DNA of 64,000 nt. It comes from Phytophthora hibernalis (taxonomy: Eukaryota > Oomycota > Peronosporomycetes > Peronosporales > Peronosporaceae). Below, piece after piece: positions 54,347 to 64,000 of this stretch. Location of the stretch: positions 372,001 through 436,000 of the forward strand of contig JAAKBF010000087.1 of NCBI GenBank assembly GCA_012656075.1, given 5' to 3'. How positions within the stretch are numbered: position 1 is the stretch's first letter; every line of letters begins with the position of its first letter. The translations under genes and the position numbers were made by a program. The notes beneath the pieces are model-generated. The model was not told the DNA's origin. It did not search any database and saw nothing but the letters and a program-made list of their open reading frames with translations.

Positions 54347-56621
54347 TCACTGATGGATCGACCACTGATGCGACGGAGGAGTGCACCAGTCGACGATGGC
54401 GTCGTTGCCCTTCGACGCAAGATACTGGGCTCCAATCGATTGGTATCTCGCTGGGTGTGAAGCTCGCAGCTCCCTCCAGCGCTTCCGAAGCGAAGAATCC
54501 TTTGTTGGTGCCTTCCTACCGTCGATCGAATTCAGGCGATTGTTGGTCGTGTGGTCAAGCGTGAGTGCAAGGTCCCAGATCGTCTTCTTCCAGACTTGGT
54601 ATGCGGCAGCGGCGGCGGCTCGGTGAATTTTCACGGTGTCTGGTACAGTATCAGCATAATTTTGATGGCAACTTTCGCTTCGGCTCGCTTGTTTTGCTCT
54701 CGCTTACCCTTAACTGTTTCCCAGATTATGTTTGTGAACCAGTTCAGGACACAGCCTGCTAGGGTCAAAACTGTTGCTGGGGCGGGAAGTGGGTCAGGTC
54801 CTGCGAAAGCGGAGGAGCTTCTGGTGCGACAGCCGTGAATTCCTCTGTTACGGCAACAGGAGACTTGTGTACTGCATCTTCTACCCGAGCCAGTCTGTCA
54901 TTGATCTGAGCTAACTGTGTGAGTAAGTTTTCAAGTGTCGATGCAAGAAGTGAATCACCACCAGTGGCTGCACTCCTAACTTGTGCGTGGTTTGCGGTTT
55001 GCCAGCGTGCTGTGAGGTTGTCACACCAGCTGAAGCATGTTGTCGTACTGATGAGACATCCAAGACGTGAGTTCGTGGCGGCGATCGCACGATGGAGCTG
55101 GTACTCGTAGCGAGTGGTAGGTACGGCGTTGGTACGGCAGGACTCAAGAATAATCTTCAAATGTATCAGCAAGGCAGCAAATGTGGCATCAACGACAGCG
55201 GTTGGCACGTTGTATCGCGGGTCAGGGGACCCAACTACGTGCTGGAACAGTTCGTCACGGAGAGTTAGCAGCTGCCCGTACTCTGCGATCGCGAGGCGTT
55301 GTTGCAGATCTCCGACATTCGGTGACATTATTGGTAAGTCGGGGATTGATAGCCAGCTAGTACCTTGCCTACCCTTTGGTCCTCACGTGTGGTTGTGCAT
55401 ATGTTGCGAAGGCCTTCGTGAGCGATTCGAGTAACCAAGCGCCCCTGGTAGAGATCCATTGGATGGCCAGCATAGGGACGCATTGGCGTACGCTGCTGCC
55501 CCGCGTCGGAGAGAGTGGCTTGTGAAGTTTGGCGTCATGGCTTGTTGCTGTGAGGGCGACATCATCTTCAACGTCTTGCGGGTCACTTCGGTAATATAAC
55601 TTGCGATGTTGGGGCGTTTGTGCTCTCGTTTAGCTGCTGGGTTTTGCTCACTATGCCACTCTCCAGACTCTCCCAGTACATCACGGCTTCTTCTTGCGTG
55701 TATATCTGTCTACCAGGAAGATCGGACTCGGCGTATCTTGGCACGAGAGGAAACAAGTATTCGGACGGCTCATCGTAGCACACGAAGAGCACACCGAACG
55801 CGTGCAGCATACACTGCTGCCAGCGCTCCGGCGTTTTGAAGATAGCAACGCCTTGTACCACCGATGTTTTAATACGAGCAATTCTTAGCAGCTCCCCGAA
55901 GCCGCGAGTGATAGCTGTTGTTTTCGCGCGAAGCATGTATCGATAACCCTCCCAAATGTATGCCACATCATCGTCAAAAGCGCCGCGTCATGTACCGACT
56001 TGAGCCCAGTGGCAACGTCTCCATATAATATTAAATGCTCCACCAAGACGCACAGATCTTGTATGGGCAACCTGGCGCATCATTCGTCTGGATGTTTGCT
56101 CGGAGATTGCGCTCCTCAGTCGAGCTTGCCATTTTATCCCGAATCTTGTCAATATGCTTTGAGTCAGACAGATCGTCTTGGTAGCGCTCACGGAGCAAGT
56201 TAATTATATGGGAAAGGTATCCGAGTGCAGTTGCTTTAGCTAGAAAGCCATCAGCATGCCCGAGCCTTGCCACTTTTTGTCTGTAAAAAATAGAGAAATC
56301 TGTTAACAGTGAATAGAAGTTCTGCATTGGCAAGCTACTATGCGGAGAGATTGAACAATGCATCATGTCTAAACTTTCACTGCTTAGTCCAGTAGACTCT
56401 AGAAACTCGTTAAAAATCTTAACTGCGGCGACTTCTTCCCCCAGCGTTTCCGCTGGAGTGTCGACACCACGAGGAGCTCTCCTCATCGTTCTTCCTGGAA
56501 ACCTTAAATGACTTGGCGTTGGCGCAACGCCGTGATCTCTCAGATGCAACCACTTCGACAGAAAGTTATTTCCGGAGCAGACCGTGTTTATCCTGTAACC
56601 TCGCATTTGTCTTGGCTCCAC
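54347..56621 (-). pseudogene. Crypton B: second tyrosine-recombinase transposon
   Basis: The minus strand reads a Crypton recombinase from 56621. The N-terminal helical domain includes EVAAVKIFNEFLESTGLSS and NFYSLLTDFSIFYRQKVARL. The catalytic domain has HDAALLTMMWHTFGRVIDT (first R), then a beta region with KTSVVQGVAIFKTPERWQQC. The H-x-x-R box is TSHSLRRGAAAYANAS near 55510. Just after it, in other frames, the Tyr region is recognisable near 55400. A separate downstream part follows: 55328-54765 (MSPNVGDLQQRLAIAEYG..., a coiled-coil-like ENLLTQLAQINDRLARVED) and 54634-54347 with W-containing helices (YQVWKKTIWDLALTLDH). Frame changes at about 56050, 55970, 55890 and 55480 disable it. It is better preserved than Crypton A at the HxxR box. 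Confidence 0.75.
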
Positions 56622-57439
56622 TGAAGTGTTTTATTTTTACAATCCAAGGGCCGGACAAATCCGGAAATAAGTTGGAATAGTGATCCCCTCCCTACTCCTA
56701 ACAAGGCATGATTGGTTAAATACGAGACTCCAACAGTATATTTGCCTGTTCATTGGATACCGTTCGGATTCATCTTAAATTAGGGCTGCGGTATATGTAC
56801 CGAATACTCTTATCCTACAGTAATTAGGACACGTTTTACAGTATGTGGCGATATGTGCCTCAAACCGCAGGCACATACCGTCACATACTCGTCCTTTCCA
56901 TACACGCGTATGTGGCACTGCCATTATCGGGAGCCGTGTGTGGTAGCAGCTTCCGCCATGATTATTGTGGTTTCTGATTACCGGTAAGAGTCCTACATGT
57001 ACCGCCCTACCGCCAAGTAATCAGAAACCACAGTACCGTACTAGGTAGTAGTAGTAAACGTGGTCTCGCGTTCATTACGCTAGTTTAGAGTCATTTGGTT
57101 GAGCCTCCTTGCCAGTGTAGCGTTCGCATTGAAAGTTGAAGGTTTGTTTTGATTGGTTGGTGATACATACTTACTTTCTAACCATGATAACCACTACTGT
57201 AGGTCCTACAGATTCATGTTTATTACAGAAATAATAAGTGCAGCGATTATGGTGGTTTATGATTACTGTACATGTGGGGTAAATAATACGGTACTACCTA
57301 GTACTGTATCCTGGTCGGGTAATGCCCCTCCCGGAAGCTTGGGCGACATGATGCTCGCCCAACGCTTCCGGCAGGCGCTTTACCGCATCTGCCAGCTTTT
57401 CACGGACCTCTCTCTCTCAGAACTAACCCCCTCCTGTGT
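56622..57439. repeat. Inverted-repeat DNA, possible MITE remnants
   Basis: A perfect 16-bp inverted repeat, TGTGGTTTCTGATTAC, lies at 56966-56981 and 57017-57032. A related inverted copy lies near 57250-57270 (GTGGTTTATGATTACTGTAC). CTAGGTAGTAG at 57042 pairs with CTACCTAGTACTG near 57295. These suggest one or two small foldback elements just upstream of the LINE. No gene. Confidence 0.45.
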
Positions 57440-60378
57440 ATGCACCACCTCCATCGCGGCTCCGTCGACAGCACAGCGCCGTCTCCGGTTAGGTACGTTT
57501 AATGTCAACTCCATTGGTTCACAGCGCAAGCAGCATGAAACGCTTCCCAGCGACCTGGAACGCAACAAGGTCGACATCCTCGGCCTTCAAGAGACTCGAA
57601 TCAATTACCAGGCGAGCATAAGATAGGTAAGTATCATCTCCTGACCCTGACGTCGACCATTGCATCGGTTTCGCTATCGCCCCGCACCTACGCAGGTTCC
57701 TGCATAAATACTGGGCCAAGTCCAACCGAGTGGGTACGTCTTCCAAAAGCCCAACGAGTCAACGTCATCACCGCCTACTCCCCTCACAGCGGATGGATAC
57801 GCCGACCTGCATGCAGCCATTGAGCGACTTCCGCGACGTGACACGACGTTCATCATCGGTGACTTTAATGCGAAGATTGGCCGCCGCCGAGAAAACGAAC
57901 TGTTTATGGGGAATTGGGGCCGTGGCCGACGCAATTGCAATGGCCACGTCCTCGCCTCCTTCTGCGATGCTAACAATCTCTTTGTCACGAACACAGCCTT
58001 CCAAAAGCGAGCTCGAAACATCACGATGTGGACACTACGCAAAGCCGACTACAGCATCTTCAACCAGATTGACTATATCCTCTGTAGCCAACGCGACCGA
58101 CCGCTCTGCCGCAACGCACAGTCTTGGGGCGGGGCCATCACGCCCTCTGACCACAAGCTGATGACACTCGAGTGACCTCTTCAAGCTCCGCAGCAAGAGA
58201 CAAGCAACCGACGCAGCAGAGAGGCGAACTCGCTCGGCGACACATCGTCTTGTCCATGACACGGCACAACGTGACCTGTATGCAAAGCGCCTCGCCGACT
58301 CCATGAGGTCACTGCCGCCAGCTTCGGCAGAACCCAACTCGTCCCGCTGGAAAGCCACGCTTCATGAAGCCCTCAATGCCGCAGAAGAAACAATCGGCTA
58401 TGTGCCATACGTTCCTAATGCCCGTTTTGCAGATCCTGAACTTTCCAGCATGACCGAAGAACAGCGCAGAATCCGCCAGCTCATTAACAACGACCACAAG
58501 CAGGACGTCAACCACCTTCGCCATCTACGCAACCAGCTACTTCGCCGCATCCGATCGCGAAGCAAACAACTCGCAAACGCCTTCATCGACGAACAAGTGG
58601 CCCGCATCGAACTTTCCCGCGACTCCGCCAAGATACACGTACGCTTTTCCGGAAGCGCACACCACTAACCTCGTTATGCGACTCGACAGGTAAATACATA
58701 CTCAACAAGAAACAAGCCAGTCTAGCAATCAAGCAACACTTTCAAGAACAATTCGCGGACTCGTCCAGGGCACCAGTCACGCCTGACACTGATCCAATAC
58801 CTCTCCGCTAGCCGGTCACCGCGGACGAATTGCAACTCGATTTCAAACGCCTCCGAAACGGGCGTGCTGTTGGACCGGAGGCAATCCCTGCAGAACTCCT
58901 GAAGTACGGCGCGGCCACTCTGGCCAAACCTCTCGCCGAGATCCTCAATCACGATTCCAAACTGGAGACCACATCCACCTCGGAGAAGGAATACTCCTCG
59001 GCCTCCCAAAGCCGAACAAGCCAGTTGGTCAATGCACCTGCCTTCGACTCATCGTGCTACTAAATAGCATTCGGAAAGCTATATCGCTCGTGGTGCTCCG
59101 GCGCATCTCACCGAATGTCGCGGCATTCCTCTCTTCACACCAGAGCGGGTTTCGGCCCCGTCGCAGTACTGCTGATGCAGTATGGGCCCACCGGTGGATA
59201 GCAGCGCGCGCTCAACGCTACCAAGAGACGTTCCACATTCTCGGGATCGATCTCTCGCGCGCTTTTGACACGGTTCATCGCGACTAACTCCTCTCCGTGT
59301 TGGAGGATATTATCGACGGCGATGAAATCCGCCTAATTCGCCTACTACTTCAAGATACTACGCTATCCCTCCGACCGGCCGGAACGTCCTCTCCCCATTC
59401 GAGAGCAACACAGGTACCCCACAAGGCGACTCACTTTCACCCGTTCTTTTGTTTTTTGTTGTCTATCTAGAAGCAGCACTACGCGATGTAGCAGCGCAGA
59501 TTGACGTACCTACAATCTCCTCACGGAGATGATCGTATATGCTGACGACGCCGACTTTATTTGCTGCGACACAGCCACTGTTGCCAAGATCCAGACCGAA
59601 GCGCCGGGTATCCTGGCCCGCTGGTCTCTCGTGATGAACACTTCGAAGACCGAACACACCATCGTTCAAAGGAGCCTCCACGCCTCAACGAACCGCATTA
59701 AACGTGCTCAAGAAGAATCTTGGCGTAACACTCGCAAGCTTGGGTCTCTCCTGGGTGGTGCGGAAGACCTCCCCGACGTAAGAACCTAGCTACGGCAGCG
59801 CTTCATCGTATGTGGAAGATTTGGATCCGGCCATCGAAGACCTCGACCGCCACACGCTTGCGGCTCTACAACTGTTATGTGCTTCCTATCCTGCTCTACA
59901 ACTGCGGCACCTGGGCCCTGACTCAGACGGACCTGTCCGGACTGGAAAGCTTCCACCGCCGCCAACTTCGCAAAGTCATCGGCGTCGTGTATCCCGAGAC
60001 CATCTCCAACGACAAACTCAACGAGCGAACAGGGGCGGAGCCACTCCGCTACCATCTCCTCAAACGTCGCTGGACGCTACTCGGCAAGATTCTCCGACTT
60101 TCCACAACGACACCGACCTGCCTACCTATCGCTACATGGAAGACTACTTCGTCCCAAGTGACCAACCCAAGTTCCGAGGCCGCCAACGCACCACGCTTCC
60201 CGTGGTCCTCGATGCCGATCTCCGAAACTTACCTGACAACTACCGACTCCGACGAACCGCTGACCTCTATCTATTACGCTGCCACGCTCAAGACCCGAAG
60301 GAATGGAGGAGACTAATCCAGTCCCTGCTTGCCTACACACCCTTACAAGAGAGAGATCCGACGTACGCCCATAAGTAG
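57440..60378 (+). pseudogene. Near full-length non-LTR retrotransposon (endonuclease + reverse transcriptase), frame-broken
   Basis: The order of motifs is complete. An apurinic-type endonuclease domain: RLGTFNVNSIGSQRKQHE (57490), DILGLQETRINYQ, TFIIGDFNAKIGRRRENE (57850), NQIDYILCSQRDR (58060), SDHKLMTLE (58150). A helical linker follows (RHLRNQLLRRIRSRSKQL). Reverse transcriptase: FKRLRNGRAVGPEAIPAELL (58850), SSHQSGFRPRRSTADAV (59140), ILGIDLSRAFDTVHRD (59240), VYADDADFICCDTATVA (59535). A C-terminal domain follows (FHRRQLRKVIGVVYPETIS, then MEDYFVPSDQPKFRGRQR), ending at TAG 60378. The endonuclease nicks the target and the RT copies RNA there. About eight frame changes or stops break it. 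The type differs from the L1-like family nearby: no RNase H, and a Jockey/RTE-like C-terminus. Confidence 0.8.
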
Positions 60379-60385
60379 TCGGTCC

Positions 60386-61223
60386 GTTCGAGGCAGTGAC
60401 AATTCCGCAAGCCGTCTGTAAAAAGCGTCCCTTCGTGCCCTCTGGTGAGGTGCATACACGCAGAGTATCAAAAACGTCGTGCCAACATACGTTCCTTGGA
60501 CAGCCATGGAGTTGGCGTTCCACTCCTCTACCAGGGCCGGCTGTGCAGCTTTTAACTGTACGTAAGGGTCAATGGGCACCGTAACCCCCTTTCCTATCCG
60601 TGGAGTGTGTCCAATACGACAGCGTGGTGCTGTTGGGGCCCGTGCGATAGCCCCACGTCCTGGCGTACAGCTCTGTCATGAAGTGCGCCTCCTGGGGCTC
60701 CACATGTGTCTCTTGTATCACGACTACGTCATGACGGCCGTGGTCGTCGGTGCGTTTAAACGCGCGCAGCCACTCATCGCGATGCCTGGTGCTGCCTCCA
60801 AAGCCGTTCACGTTTTGAGTGACACAGCTAAGTGTATGTGGAGACTGGCCTCGTCCTCGCTTGCGCATCCGTAGTGAAGTTGCTCGTCCATCTTGTTTCG
60901 TTCTATCCTTTTAGCTTGTTCTTTGTTGAACTCCTTGCGGAGCTGTTTTCCCATTTTTAGCCCTCGATGGTGGGGAAGAAGTCGCCCAGCTTGTGTTGCT
61001 TCGGCGTCCTTGCCCACCCTCGTTGGGTCCGTTTACTAGGTGTAGCGCGTCGCTGCTGTCGCTGACGCTGCACCTGCAGGCCATCACCTTGAGTGGAGTG
61101 ATGTGCCTTGCTGTGGGCTGTGGAGCCCATCAGCAACTCATGGAGGTAGACAGCCTCGCTTCCAATGATGATGTTCGGTCCGCCCACGTGACCCCGCTGG
61201 AAAGCGTCAGCGACGTCCCCCAT
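60386..61223 (-). pseudogene. L1-like LINE 5' fragment: endonuclease start, truncated
   Basis: The minus strand reads the beginning of an L1-like element: a polar basic leader (61017-60870, KQLRKEFNKEQAKRIERNK), then the endonuclease start LSCVTQNVNGFGGSTRH, DVVVIQETHVEPQEAHF and, after a frame change near 60575, FLILCVYAPHQRARRDAFY. It stops just before the expected GDFN catalytic motif. At that point it abuts, within about 10 bp, the end of the plus-strand LINE. It belongs to the family with RT and RNase H pieces at 45300-47250, 49690-51800 and 63313-64000. Confidence 0.65.
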
Positions 61224-62109
61224 TCCTCGCGCGAGGCAATGCGTTCGCAGAGTCGTTACAGTGCCGGGTGTTCCTGTTTTAGTTGGCCGATGTGGGTTTT
61301 CGGGTAACGACTGGACACTTGAAATTTGTATCCGATCGGTACTTACTTTTCGAGTTTCGAATTAATCCCTGTAGGGCTCTCCGTATTATAGAGAGAGCCC
61401 GGTTAGCTCCAGAATGGATCGAATACGGAACTGATCAGAGATTTGAACAGGTTTCTGGGGTTCCACCCCAGACCCCCGCAGAAGAAAAACAACCTCCAGT
61501 CGCGGCACTGCTTCGCGAGCACCCCGCGCGGGTTTGCTGCGTCTTCGCTCCTCGCAACCGCAAAATGGGACCAAATTATTTTTGTGCTGGCTCCTAAACC
61601 GCCCTAAAAATGTGCAGATTCCGCGTTACTGAGTTCATCCTGATGAAAATTAAAAAAAAGCTGTAGGCGTCCACTCCCTGACTGAAGATGCCGCCGGTTC
61701 TCGAATTGCCACAGGCTGCTCTTCCGCTTTTCCCGCCGTGTCGATGCTTAGTGCATGCGAATCAGTGGTCGGAATTTACGCGTTGGACCCCGATTTCTGC
61801 TTGAGCCGATACCAACTTCTGAAACCCAGATACCTTCACGGGGTTACCTCTTTCCACTCCGGGATGATCGAATCACCCGAGATTTTATTCGCAGGCAAGT
61901 GTTGGTTGCAACGTCTCCATGTCCATGGGAGGATTCTTCCAATGGACATGGAGACGCTGCCCTCCCGTAGGAAGCGACAGTTTGGAGGAGTGTTACAGTT
62001 TCATATATTTTGTTAGTACTACTACATACGATTAATAACTCAAAATCTTCTGTAATGTTGAGAGCATCGAAACTCACAGATCCCCAGATTTTTATATCTA
62101 AGCCCGGGT
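61224..62109. repeat. Unassigned DNA with a 15-bp hairpin
   Basis: 61912-61926 (CGTCTCCATGTCCAT) and 61942-61956 (its exact complement) form a 15-bp hairpin around a 15-base loop. A GC-rich patch at 61450-61570 has no clear frame. No gene recognised. Confidence 0.4.
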
Positions 62110-62430
62110 GATTTGGTATGTAAGCAAGAGGGTCACCAAGTCCTCTTTGTACGGTGGAGAACATATATACAGAAGCGCCACCACGTCATATGTACTTTGG
62201 TGCTTGGGATGGAAGCGCGAGGGCTCACCAGGCCCCAAGCGCTATCAGTAAGAGATCATGATCAAGAGGGGGTCACCAGACCCTCTGTGCGTTGGTGTTT
62301 GTGCTAAGCGCGAATGTTCACCTGGTCTTTGCGCCTTGGTAGGAATCTTGAGCACTTGAGGGTTTACCGGGCCCTCTGTGCTTTGGCAGTGGGATCTTGA
62401 ACACGAAGGGTCCGCTAGGTCGACTAATCT
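62110..62430. repeat. Degenerate tandem repeat, period about 46 bp, about seven units
   Basis: A block with core GGTCACCAGGCCCTCTGTGC-TTGGTG recurs at 62133, about 62178, 62225, 62273, 62318, 62363 and 62410, giving spacings of 45-48 bp. Units differ by many substitutions, so the array is old. It lies directly downstream of the broken RXLR effector (minus strand). Confidence 0.65.
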
Positions 62431-62515
62431 TGATCTTGTGTGGCAAACGTTAGGCCAGCGCACAAAATCCCACTCGCTATTGACCCAAGACGTAGTACCT
62501 CCACATGAAGTACTT

Positions 62516-62883
62516 CTAATAGACACTTCGGGGTACCTTGTTCTCGACCTTGCCAGGCGTCCAACCAAGACGCTTCCATTTGAAGAACCTCTTTGACTGG
62601 AACACAGGGTCTGCTAACACCTTTTCCATCTTCACCGACGAAAAGAGGTTGTTGCCCTGTCTTTCTTCTTCAGCGCCTCCCTTCTCGGGTTCGTCGACTT
62701 CGTCTTTGTGGTTGCGCAAAAATTTCTTTTTCCCATTGGTATCCTGAGCCGCATCAAGCACAACGACCAGGTCCGGAGATGCTATGATCGAATCCCCATA
62801 ACGTGGCTGGAGGCTATCGCTACGTTACCACTTGCGAGGAGTGTGATAACAGTAGCCACTAGAAGGAAGTAGGAGAGACGCAT
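62516..62883 (-). pseudogene. RXLR effector, frame broken between signal peptide and RXLR motif
   Basis: The ATG at 62883 opens a typical signal peptide (MRLSYFLLVATVITLLASG, then NVAIASS), but its frame meets TAG after about 35 codons. The family-like reading resumes in the next frame from about 62795 and contains KKKFLRNHK, an RXLR-type site with K in place of the first R. The acidic motif GGAEEERQ follows, then LFSSVKMEKVLADPVFQSKR and a stop at 62516. The C-terminal effector domain is very short, so it may also be truncated. The frame change fits a single-base loss, possibly in the four-G run at about 62797-62800. As read it would produce only a secreted stub. Confidence 0.8.
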
Positions 62884-63312
62884 TGCCGGTTGTTGATAGC
62901 TCTTGAACACTCATTTTTGTAGTAGAAACAGGTCTAGAAATCCTCTTTCAGGTCAACATACAAACACTAAGTCATCAGACCGGTTCTTTTGTTGTGGATT
63001 TAGTCGCTCTCTATTTTAATATTAAAATACGTCTACACTAGTGGTTGGAAAGTATGTTTGAACAGCCAATAAGATCAAACCTTCGTGTACCGTCTTTTTC
63101 GACTCTAACCTTCCTGCAAAAAGACGAAGGTTTGATCAGGAGGTAAAGGTTTGACCTGATTGGCTGCTGTGTTTGTTTAGGAGAGGAAGACAAGCAGAAG
63201 CGTCGATCACACCGTCTTCCCCGCGACTTCAGTCGTCCTCCTTCGTCCGTGTCGGACAAATACCAGCCAATATAGCGTTCTGGAGACCAACGGGGATTAG
63301 CGAGGACCAAAG
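62884..63312. other. 5' flank of the RXLR locus, and inverted repeat
   Basis: At 63080-63140 AAACCTTCGTGTACCGTCTTTTT is mirrored by AAAAAGACGAAGGTTTGATC, a partial hairpin of about 15 bp. 63180-63310 is open on the minus strand (RWSPERYIGWYLSDTDEGG) without a recognisable family. Confidence 0.35.
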
Positions 63313-64000
63313 TACGTTTCTTAGCGAACGGGTCCAGGTCCAGGTGGGTGCGAGTCATCAGCGGCATCCGTCAGAAGGTGCCCGCTGGCGCCGCTACTGT
63401 TCATCCTAGTATTGGAGGCGCTATACAGGCGCATCGACAAGCAAAAAGCGGTCACAGGGTTCGTGCTCAGGTCTGCGGCTGGGACGTTACGACTCAAGGT
63501 GGCTGGTTTTGCGGACGATACCGCATGCTACGTAAAGTCACCTGCGGATGTGTATTTCATCATGGACATCACCAGGATGTTCGTGATGGCATCCGAACTC
63601 AGGCTAAACGAGAGCAAAACGATGGTGATTGCTATCAACGCCTCGCTGGATGCGACGATGGTCACGTTACCGTACCCGTTGCAGCTGCATGGGAAAGAGG
63701 CGCTCGGACGCTGCCTGGGCATCCACGTGGGCAGAATCCCGGACGTCCAGTACAACTGGCAGGTCGCACGCAACCAACTGATGGCAAGGCTAGCGCTGGT
63801 GGGGCAGAATACAACTACCGTTGACCAGAGAAACATGATCGCGATGGCGGTCATTTTTCCTAAGCTACTGTATGTGGGCAGACACCAATGACCTTTCCAA
63901 AGGCGTGGTCGCGGACTTCCAACGCATGATCCACAATTTTGTGTGGCACGCGAGGTTCATAGTGGAGAAAATTGGAGGAGGCGTGGCTCAACGAGACGGT
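63313..64000 (+). pseudogene. L1-like LINE fragment: reverse transcriptase palm and thumb, runs off right edge
   Basis: From 63313 the plus strand reads FLANGSRSRWVRVISGIRQ, then after a one-base frame change near 63375 CPLAPLLFILVLEALYRRID, then LRLKVAGFADDTACYVKSP (the YxDD box as FADD, 63505), MFVMASELRLNESKTM and HGKEALGRCLGIHVGRIP. After another shift near 63880 it continues to the window end (DFQRMIHNFVWHARFI). It is 5'-truncated: everything before this part of the palm is missing. It is of the same L1-like type as the other fragments. Apart from the two shifts it is quite well preserved. Confidence 0.75.

Noticed and set aside
1..64000. CRISPR arrays, bacterial operons, riboswitches, rRNA genes
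   Set aside because: None seen; introns, effectors and transposon types indicate a eukaryotic nuclear genome.

Overview
The window looks like a repeat-rich, gene-sparse piece of a nuclear genome from a plant-pathogenic oomycete of the Peronosporales, most likely Phytophthora. The best evidence is three RXLR-type secreted effector loci and one Crinkler (CRN) effector locus. Supporting evidence is oomycete-style transposons (Cryptons, PIF/Harbinger, plant-type mariner, L1-like LINEs with RNase H) and short GT-AG introns of about 60 nt. All names come from reading motifs by eye; no database search was run.

Layout. 1-1150 (minus): remains of a virus-like or self-synthesising element, including a segment like the exonuclease X C-terminal domain. 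1813-3166: CRN effector with a broken N-terminus. 3701-5042: decayed pogo-like transposon. 6589-8365: multi-module LWY-type RXLR effector with several frame breaks. 8521-9769: fragments of a DENR/TMA22-like gene and of an unknown gene, placed tail to tail. 11008-14560: large decayed transposase-like gene. 15229-16800: well-preserved IS630/Tc1-type transposon with 122-bp inverted ends and an intron-containing transposase. 18585-19950: SANT-like gene and a Harbinger-type transposase remnant. 20303-21532: unrecognised gene with two in-frame stops. 23259-23565: MITE in a TTAA duplication. 25375-27489: Crypton. 28454-28852: intact short RXLR effector.

29377-33821 is mostly dispersed repeats and unassigned DNA. 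33822-35087 is the only intact ordinary cellular gene, a 10-TM drug/metabolite-family transporter. 37100-40000 holds a copia fragment and a Harbinger pair (transposase and Myb-like partner, convergent). 40630-42635 is a mariner. 43424-44770 is a cluster of related hairpins. 45300-51800 holds two L1-like LINE fragments. 54025-54093 is a tRNA-like sequence and 54347-56621 a second Crypton. 57440-60378 is a near full-length second type of LINE, abutting an opposite L1-like 5' fragment. 62110-62430 is a 46-bp-period tandem repeat next to a broken RXLR effector (62516-62883). Another LINE runs off the right edge.

There are no operons and little evidence of genes working together. The effectors would act after secretion, RXLR proteins in host cytoplasm and CRN proteins usually in the host nucleus. 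The transporter is a house gene. Everything else is mobile DNA. The most testable point is that the frame breaks in the effector genes are almost all single-base losses, mostly at short homopolymers. That fits either recent pseudogenisation or assembly/sequencing error.
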